This document shows, piece by piece, positions 1-9,300 of a stretch of 10,078 bases of DNA; within the stretch, counting starts at the first letter, position 1, and every line of letters starts with the position of its first letter. A program made the translations under genes and the position numbers. This DNA is from Goniomonas avonlea (lineage: Eukaryota; Cryptophyceae; Goniomonadida; Goniomonadaceae), in the NCBI GenBank assembly GCA_003573635.1, contig QUTJ01031152.1:1-10078 (forward strand), read 5' to 3'. Below the pieces are notes generated by a model. The model saw only the letters and a program-made list of their open reading frames with translations. It searched no databases and was not told the origin of the DNA.

Positions 1-310
1 CGGCGGCCCACTCTCTGAAGTGCTGTGCGAGCACCAACCTCCTCTTGCGGTGCCGCATCCCGATGGAGTACAGCGACACACGCCGGTCCATGTAGCTAAG
101 AAAGGTACTGTCCAAGCCGTGGAACTGGTCGAGCAGCGACCTGTGCTGGTCTTCCACCGAGGTGAGCTGACGCACTCGCTCAGACGCATCGCCCGCGGCC
201 TCCTTGGCCTTGAGGACCTGCAGCTGCTTGTTCTCGACTTCAGACCGCAGCTGCGCTATCATGTCGTCCTTGTCATCCAGCTTCTGTTTCAGCTTGGCAA
301 GTTCGCTCGT
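1..310 (-). CDS. Exon 21 (partial): coiled coil then basic F-x-x-W segment, runs off window
   Basis: Residues 1343-1445 and continuing. [20 protein letters not shown] and [20 protein letters not shown] continue the coiled coil. After a short break, [20 protein letters not shown] and [10 protein letters not shown] return to the basic motif type of exon 19. Acceptor GCGCAG|ACG at 311/310, phase 0. The frame is open to position 1 for all 103 codons, so the exon and gene continue beyond the window. Confidence 0.85.
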
Positions 311-3300
311 CTGCGCAGCTGTGAGCCATGGGGGTGGATCATTGCTCTCGTACATCTCTCCCTTTCTCCCTCTCCTCTGCTCCCCCCCCCCTCTCCCATT
401 CTTCCTTTCCTCCTCCTCTCCCCCTCCCTGCCCTTTCTCCATTTCACTCGGGAGATCGACCCACCAGCAAGTTCTCCTTTTCTCGCTGCATCTTCTGGCT
501 GTTCGCGGCCCGGTCCAAGTCTGTCTGCCGAGCGTTGGCCTTCTCAATCGTCTCCACCATCAAAACCTCTTGCCTCGCGACCTGCTCCAAGGCAGCTTGG
601 AGCTGCCGCTGCAGCGTCAACACGTCTCGCTCCTTCTGCGCAACCTCCTGCCGCGCCTTGACAAGCTGGTCGTTGATGTTCTCGCGCTCGATCTTGAGCT
701 CGGTGAGTTGGCCCAGCCACATGCTCTTTGCAGCAACAATCTCGGTCTCCATCTCTCCCTGCACAACTAGAGTGAGACACCATCGCCAACATCAACACCA
801 TCACCATCACCATCACCAGCACAATCGCCATCGCCATCGCAAACACCAACGCCATCGCCATCGCAAACACCAACGCAAACACCAACGCCACCACCAGTCA
901 CCTCTGACACAGCCCCAGTCACCTCTGCACGCTGACACTGGCGGTGACCGAGGCTGGGGCTGGTCAGGGGAGGAGGGAGAGGGAAAAGGGTGGGGGGGTA
1001 GGGGGGACCTGCCAGGAGCGAGAGAAGGAGAAAGACGCGAGGGGGCACGGGGTCAAACCATCCAGGAACGGCTGAGGGGCAACCGACCAGAGGACTCCGA
1101 CTGAAGCAGCGAAAGTGAGAAGAAGAGAAGGCAGAAGACGAGAGAGGGAGGGAGAGAAGGGTGGAGACAGGAACCAAACGAGAGGCACAGAGACGCGAAC
1201 CTGTTTTTCAATGCGCCGGGTCTTCCACGTGGCCTCGCTCCACACACCCTTATACCACCGCTCAAAAATACGACGTTTTGCTCGCATGTCGTGCTTGAGT
1301 TGCGACCTCACGTAGCGCGTTCCCCGACGAGACCTGCTCCACTGCGTCTGCCTCCGCCACATCTTGATCACTAGCTTGAGCTTGCGATGCCTGTTCCAGC
1401 CGGCGACCACCTGACCACGTATGTATATCCGATAATATATATCTATCTATCTCTCTATAGATATGGAGAGATAGATAATTCAAATATATATCTTAAAATG
1501 TAATTATAAAATATAAATCTTGAAATATAAATCAAAGATAAATATTAAATGTATTTATAAATTACTGTTTTACCCGATTCTTGTACGATTCTTGTTTCTA
1601 TGTGATAAAAAAGTAATATTGATGTATTGCAGATGTATCACAGAGGATGCATTGTTCATGAAACTAACTTAACTCTTGAATTATCCTAATATATATATAT
1701 CTTTTAATATATCCATCTATCTTTTGTATATATAGTATCTATTTAGAGAGATCTATCTATCTATCTATATATATATATATATATATTATAGACACACGCG
1801 TGCGCGATCACGCGCCCAATCCTGACAAACCTACCTTGAACACACGCATGCGCAGGTCCAACTTCTTCTCCTCAATCTGGCGTCGAGCGTCCTCCAAGGC
1901 GTTCAAAGCTTGGCAGTGAGACTCTACAGACATTGGGTACGCGACCTGCGCTTCTGGGTCATCATGCGGGTCTGGGGAGAGCGCGGAGAGGCAAGAGCAA
2001 GGAGAGCGAGGCAAGAGCAAAGAGAGAGGAGAGCGGCGCGAGAGAGGCAAGAGCAAGGAGAGAGGCGAGGGCAAGTCGAGAGGCAGCAACGAGAGAGGCA
2101 AGGGGATAGAGGAGAGTCTGATCTGAGAGCAACTGGCGTGAAACACGTGAAAAGAGGACCTGCAACAGTCGGCCCTCCGCCGAGTGGTTGACAGACTGGT
2201 CCGCCTCCTTCCGCGCCTCCATCTCTGCCAGTTTGCACTTCTCTGCGATGTCGTAGTACCTCAGCACAGACTCCTTGAGCTCGGTCGTCTCGGCCTCGTG
2301 GTCAAGCATTGCTGTTTCCGCCTCGTGCAGACGGGCGCGCAGCCCCTCCATCTCGTTCAGCTGCATATCGGTCAGTAACGGGTCAGAGCAACTCATACAT
2401 GAAACATGTATGGGAATAGCCATTTCGAGAGCCAAATTACACGACGGAAATGGCAATTCGGCATATTTTGGAGTCTAGCCAGCTTCGTTCAACATATCGG
2501 CCACGTCACCCGTTAGCATTGAGTCACAGTCACTTGTGTCCAAACTGTATAATCAGCAGTTCTATCCGCAAGCGCAAGGTGTTGTATCGGTCACGAAGTT
2601 CCAAAACGCTCGTCCAAACTGCTCAAGTCGACTCATCACCACCAAAAACTGTCCACGTGGACACACAGACGAGCGCATGTCGACTCCCAATCCACGTGGA
2701 CACACAGCAAGATTCGTCACCATCGACATTCGCTCGTCTTGCCAGTCAGCATAGGAGTTTGAGTGTCGGTCAGCCCATGCCGCGAGCTCTCCCTCCCTCT
2801 GTTTCAGCTCCTCGTCCAGTGCCTGCGATCCACCAGTAAGGACCGGAGCTGTAATCGACGGGCGATCACCAGAATAAGATCTCGCCATATGTTTGTCATT
2901 GTGAGCGATTGGCATTTTGGCGGGGCTCTAGGGTTGTATGGTGCACTGACACCTCTCCTGGCGGCTCGGGATGTAACACAGTCAGAGGCTGCAGTACAGC
3001 CGGCGGCCACCGACGGCCAACGTTCTAGACAGCACAGATAAAAACTGCGGATAACGTACGGTCACACTCCTGCCCAAAAATATGTAGCATGCGGAATGGC
3101 GAGGGCCAGGGCGAGAGCGAGGGCGAGGAGAGGGCACACAGAGAAAAGGGCGAGGGGAGGGGGTCTCAGAGAACATGAACCGCAACAAGCCAGAACTGAT
3201 GGCACCTCAATCAGCTCGTAGTGCTCGTCAATCTCGCGCTGCATGTGCTTCTGGTGCGCTCGCTCGTTGACAATGATTTCAGCCCTTGCATCTTCCAACT

Positions 3301-6300
3301 GAAGACACTGTTACGTCACGCTGGTTGGCTAGGTGCAAGTGAGAGTGTGCGTGCACGTGTGTGCGCGTGCGTGCGTGCGCGCGTGTGTGCGCGAGCGTGT
3401 GCGTGCGTGTGCGCGAGCGGGTGACTGTGTGAGTGTGCACGCGTGTTCGAGAGTGTCCGAGCTCTCACACCACACACGCACCGCTCATTGCACGTGCACG
3501 CGCGAGAGTGCCCGTGGGTGTTTGTGCGCGCTTGACCTTGTTTGGACGAGAACCCAAACTTCAGAGTCCTGGCACCTCTGAACTTGTGCCACTAAAGAAA
3601 CTAAATGATCCCTCGCCTGTCTCTGCAGGTCCTTGACCTGGTCTGTGGCACCCCCGACTTTGGTCTTCAGCTCCAGCTCGAGCTCGTTGAGCTCGTCTTC
3701 GCGCTCGTCCAACTGCTTCTCAAGGTCTGCCAAGGCCGTCTGTACAAGGATGTCAGATAGGGTGAGTCGCACGTGTGAGTAGTCTTGGATCTCGCGTCTA
3801 GACGTCTGTCTGTCTGTCTGTCTGTCTGTGTGTCGATATTACAAAATCGAATCTTCAGGTAGGGCTGTCGATATATATCTATATCTATATCTATATCTAT
3901 ATCTATATCTATATCTATATCTATATATATAATACTGTGTGTGTGTGTGTTACACGCAATACAGAGAAGAGAGGAAGCGAGAGTGAGAGAGAAGCGAGCA
4001 AGCGAGATGAGCGCCCATGGGTATGAACAGTGAAGTTGATCGCGTTCTCGATGGGGGCACACTGTGTCCGGCAGTCGAGTCGCACCTGCAGGCTCTCTTC
4101 TTTGTCTGCATAGTCGTCAGCCTTGTTGAGCGACTCCATCAACGCATTGGCAGCCTCAGCAGATACACGATCATACTGCTCAAGCAACTTCTGGACAATA
4201 TCCACAGGGCGCTTGGGCAGCTGTGCGCCACATGGGTCAGAGCAGCAGCTCGGGAGCCAGGGGGCAGGGGAGCGAGCGAACAAGAAAGGGAGAGAGCATG
4301 GCACTCGTCACCACTGCCACCAACGCACTCGCACCACTGTCACCGACACCGCACTGTCAGGACTCTAAAGGGAGTGATGTGCATGGGACAGTGGCCAGAA
4401 ACGTACGTCGGCTCCCAGGACTTGAAGGATCTCTGGCCTGCTCTGAAGGGCGGCAACCGCCTGGTCCATCTCCCCAAGGAGCGCCGTGACAACCTTCTCT
4501 GGAGCCCTGACACTCCAGTCAGCCGTGGAGAGTCGAAAAAGGGGGCAGACGGTGACAGCGTAATCAATGACTAGAGCCAATTTGCCTTGGAATGCGTTCA
4601 TGTGAGTTAATTAATTAAATCAAGTTGTGCAGCCAGGTGGAGTCACGCAGAGTCGTGATGGGAGCAATGGTGAGTGCGGTGATGGACGACATCAAGAGCG
4701 GGGAGAGTAGCTTATAGTGATGGGGAGTAGTGAGGAGATAGGTGGAGTGCTGGGGGGTTAGGGTGGTTGGGGTGGTGGTGGTGGGAAGGTTTGGGTGGTG
4801 GCGGGTTGAGGAATGTGCTAGCACTGGAGAATATGGCGAGAATTGAGGAGCAGAAGCAGAGCTGACACGCCAGTGTGCCATCTGTTGGCAGTCATTTGAG
4901 CGTCCCTTATCCTTCGGATCAATCACTGAGAAATTGAAAAGGTGTCGCACCTTTCAGTGCCAAGGGCGGCCAAAACCTCAGGGTGGGAGGCGAGAGCGGC
5001 AGCAACTGCGTCTGATATCATACAGATGGCAGCCTGGCCTTGCTTGGCAACAGAAATCTCCTTGATGAGCACATTGGCAACGTCCTGGTAGGCGGGTGAC
5101 TTCCGTTGAGGTACCGGCTCCCTTTCTCGATCGACTCCAATCTTTTTGGCTGCTCGCGTTCACGCCCTCAGGCAAGCTCCCACACAGAGACACGCACGCA
5201 GGCACACACACACACACATGGCTCTCTTTTGATCAAGTCCCACTCTCTTTCATTCACCCTGCCCCCCGTCACACCCAAAACCTCTTCCGACCACCGACCA
5301 CCGAGACCAACGACCTACCTCGGCAGTTGCAGGGCCATCAGGCCCGAACAAGGCAAGCAGCTCAGGGTTGCCAGCGAGCAATGCTCTCGCTTTCTCAGCT
5401 TTGACTTCAGGCAGATCTTCGACTGGGTCTGGGGTTGGGGGCATAGGAGGACGAGGAGGCAGCGGTGCGAGGCCCTCCAGAAGCGCCTTGTCCTCTGGTG
5501 GCTGGCGCGGTTCCGTCAGAGTTCCAGTTCCGTCAATGTTCCTCCGTGAGAGCAGACAACATCTCACCAAGTTGATTATGTATGAGCATGTTACAGCTCT
5601 CACCAAGTTTGACAAGAAAAGTTGAGACACTGAAGAGGGGGATAGGCATTCGGAGTGACTCACCAAGTTTGCGAGCCTGGCACGGTAGGCAGCGTGGGGG
5701 ATGGCTCTTCGGAGCGCATTCACAACCACAGGGGCAAACTTGAGCTTCTGCGTGACAATGGTGCAGTACACAACCGGCCGCGTGATGCGCTGCAACTCCA
5801 GCATAGCTTTGCGACGCACGTTGACTCGCTGTGCCTCGATCGCGGACCCTTCCTTGTCCCGCATGAACACCTTGGTCACGCCGATGGCATAGTTGTTCGG
5901 ATCAGAAGCGAGGAGAATCTTCATGCAGAACTCTTTCGGGTCTTGTCCCTTGGGTGTGGCGCCGGGCACCAGGATGTAGTAGCGTTCAGCAAAAGTCTCG
6001 AACTTCATGCGGACCTGGAGAGGGGTTAACAGGAGCAGGACCGAGTCCTGCACTCACTCTCACCAGCCCCGTCCTCCTCCCGCGCATATCTTGACAAAGG
6101 CGGAAAACGCACCGGGAAACCGGAGCGACGAATGCGTGTGGCCTCCATGATGCCAGAGAATCGCATTTGTCTACTGATGGTCTCGTGCTCCCAGGTGTTC
6201 GGGGTCTTCGCGTTACAAGACTTGATGCACTTAATGAAGTGAGGGTCGGTCGCCTTGAGCTTCACCATGAGCGAATCAAGCTGTTGCCGAAACTGGAGAC

Positions 6301-9300
6301 CGATGGAGGCAATAGGCACCTGTTGCACTCTGTCACAAACAAGTGCAAGTTTGGAGGTGCAAACGGTGCAATAAGTCTCTTTCTAGCCCCTCTCCCATTC
6401 CCTCTCGACCATTCCCTCCCTCCCATTCTCTCTCCCCCTCCTGTCTCCGTAGGTTCTCGAATCAAAGCGCCAATCGGTGCCTCTCTCCCCCACAGCCCGC
6501 ATCTGCCCAGCTCTTTGCATGAAACAAGGACAGGTTTGCGACGCCGCCAGCCGCAGATTGTCTAGTCCTTCTGAGAGGAGAAACGCACGAAAATATATGC
6601 CAGTGTATTTTGGAGGGTTGTGGGTTTGTGGGTGGCTGGGGCTCTGGTGGCCTCGGTTGGCTCTGTGTCTCTGGCTCGCACCTTTTTCCCAGATTTGGTC
6701 ATTTCAAGTTCTTCCTTGTAGCGGACGGACATGTCCTGAACTGCCTGGTCCGTCGAACTCAGAACGGCACCCTGCCACGTGCTGTGAGTGTGATTGTGGC
6801 TGCTGTGCAGGTCTGCATGTCTAGCTGGTGTCTGTCTGGCCGGTTGACTGACTGTCTGCCGGTCTGACTGACTGTCTGCCGGTCTGACTGGCGGTCTCTC
6901 ACTGTCTCTCTGCCTCTCCCAGTGTTTCCACTCAACCCCGAGGACCAATCGAGGGGCGATCGCAATCGAAGCAACTGATGTGTGGCTGTGAGTGCGAAAG
7001 CTCCCAAGATCGCAAACCCCCACAGTACCTGAAGATCCATGTTCAGCGCATCAATGTTCTTCTCCAAAAACCCGACCACAGAGTAGGTCACCTCGCCCGC
7101 AAAGTGCAAAATAATGAACTTGTCCTTGGCCATCTTGGGCTTGCCGTAGTTGCGGTGCTTCTCATGTGTCTTGTGCAGCCGCTCGATGAGTGTGTTGTCG
7201 TCGGCCTTCGGGGTCTTGGCGACATCGTCGAGACATGGCAGAATGCCCGCGGGCTTCTTCTCAATGAGGTCGAGGCAATCTTGGTTGTCGTCAAACTGCA
7301 AGTGCGGGGTTATGGGGAACCTGGAGGGGAGAAGGGGGGGTGGGGGGGGTCATGGAAAGGAGCGGGAGCGAGAGCGAGTAGTGAGAGTGCAAGGGAGAGT
7401 GAGGGAGTGCGAGTGAGAGTATGAGTGCAAGTGGAGAGTGAGAGTGTGAGAGAGTGTGTGGAGAGAGACCGAGTGCAAGTGGAGAGAGAGCGGGAGCGAG
7501 AGCGAGTGATAGTGTGCGGCGTACCTGGATCTTTCCGGTATCGATCTTCTCAGCGTTGTAGTCGGCCTGCTCTGACTTGAAGATGAAATCGTTGAAGTGG
7601 TTTTGGAGCTTCTCGTTACAGAAGTTAATGCAGAGCTGCTCGAACGAGTTGAGCTCAAAGATCTCGAACCCGAAGATATCCAGAATGCCAACGCTGACAC
7701 GCGTGTTAAACGGCGACCGGTTGCAGCCTCATCGTGCCACTGGTTCAGCCTTGGAGAGCAACTCTATCGGCCATCGTCATTTTTGTTGAGGAGATACTGC
7801 TGTAAAACAGTCCACCAGCTGTTTTTTTCGTACAGGATTCACCATTTCGATCGCCAAATCACGGTCAAGTTGCAGTGTCTCCAGTTCAAACGGATCTGGA
7901 GCATGCCATGACAGGTTTATGTAGAGCTGGTCGAAACTGGAGCTCAAAGACAAGCTCAAAGACACTCCGCAAATCACTCCGCAAATGCGGAGTGTCGAAC
8001 ACCGACCGACACACAAGGAGCCAAAGCGGGTCATGACTTTTGTCACCTCTCGCCCTCCTCCTCCCCCCCCCCGCCCCGGTCACTCTCATCCTCCCTGGCA
8101 TTGTCAATGCACAAACCATCACACATCCGCTAACAGCGGGATGTACCGTATCAGTAGAGGTCGTGCACACGAACACCAACCGAACACAAAAAACGACAAC
8201 ATCGTCAGTGTGAAGGTGCCAGTGGGTCACACCTGGAGTCGCCTGTTCCAGTTCCCGCAGTGTATTTGTTGATGGTGTCCACGAGCCATATAAACATGTT
8301 ATTGTAGACAGCCTTGGCGAGTGTGTCTCTCGCATTGATTGCCTGCCACAATTAGTGAGGCGCGGTGGCACATGGGAGTGAGTGAACGGAGTGGTAACAC
8401 TCAGAATATTCCATTGTGCGAAACACTATCAGCATGCCGTACCTGCTCAGGTAAAAGAGGCTTTGCCATCGTAGAGCCAGCGACAGTGATGCTGCGGAAA
8501 CAGAGAGCTTTAGCTAAAACCTCCTTATCCATTTGCATCAGATCGCCAGCGATGTCCATGACGTCCCGATTCTTCACCTTGCTGCCCTCGTCGACATCCG
8601 GGGAGAAGGTCACATCGCCCAAATGCAACAGACCCGAAATTATCCTCTGAATTGAAGTCACTTGGTCTTTCGAGAAACCAAGTGTTTCAAACGCATTGGT
8701 CACGTCCCTCCATTCGGCCGCATCGTCAACCTTTGGGATGGTGTAGACTCCGCTCTGGTTGAGGTAGGCGAAGTCTTTGGGCTCCTTGAGCTTGTATTCT
8801 GCCTTGAGGGCAGGATCCAAACCAGCGATCAAAAAATAAAAAATGTGATAGTTGCGCTCTCCAACCGCCTGCTTGGTCACGCGGACCTTTTCAAGCAAAT
8901 ACTGAATGGTCTCTGCGCCGCAAATTTTTCCCGAGCTGAAGTTCAGCTGGATATACTTACCGAACCGAGAGGAGTTATCATTACGAGATGTTTTTGCGTT
9001 TCCAAACGCTTCGAGCACAGGATTAGAGTCCATAATCTGCTGCTCCAGCGTTTTTTTGCCTTCGACGGCCTGCCCGGTGGATGCTCGGCCAGTACAGTAT
9101 GCCAACACACCTTTCGCAGCTTCGGTCTTTCCCGCACCTGACTCTCCACTGAAGTCAACAAGTCAATCGAGACTCAATCAAAAAGGTAGAGAGAACCTGA
9201 TCAATGTCGACTGAGGACCCTTGACCAGCATTCCCCCGAAAGCGCGGTCAGCAACGGCGTAGACATGAGGGTCCACCGGGTCCTCGGCATCTTTCAAGTA

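Noticed and set aside
20-770. Two plus-strand open frames (213 and 188 codons)
   Set aside because: Antisense shadows of exons 20 and 21 plus a C/T-rich intron. Composition is low-complexity and the minus strand carries a convincing coiled coil.
780-905. CRISPR-like or regulatory array
   Set aside because: The units are directly adjacent and degenerate with no spacers; an intronic minisatellite in a eukaryotic gene.
328-1104. 258-codon plus-strand open frame with a His-rich stretch
   Set aside because: It crosses exons 20-21 in antisense and the CATCAC/CATCGC repeats of intron 19. The His/Arg/Gln run is just translated minisatellite, with no domain or plausible start context.
2804-3010. Possible extra exon in intron 15 (68-codon minus-strand frame)
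   Set aside because: Composition is unlike the coiled-coil tail and exon 15 joins exon 16 in phase without it.
5655-6029. 124-codon plus-strand open frame opposite exon 9
   Set aside because: Antisense to the converter exon, whose minus-strand reading is clearly myosin.
7886-8371. 161-codon minus-strand open frame through intron 4 and exon 4
   Set aside because: It reads exon 4 in the wrong frame and crosses its donor. Only the VFEL part near 7950 matters, as part of the exon 5 fossil.
8662-9214. Plus-strand open frames opposite exon 3
   Set aside because: Antisense shadow of the conserved P-loop exon; no family resemblance of their own.
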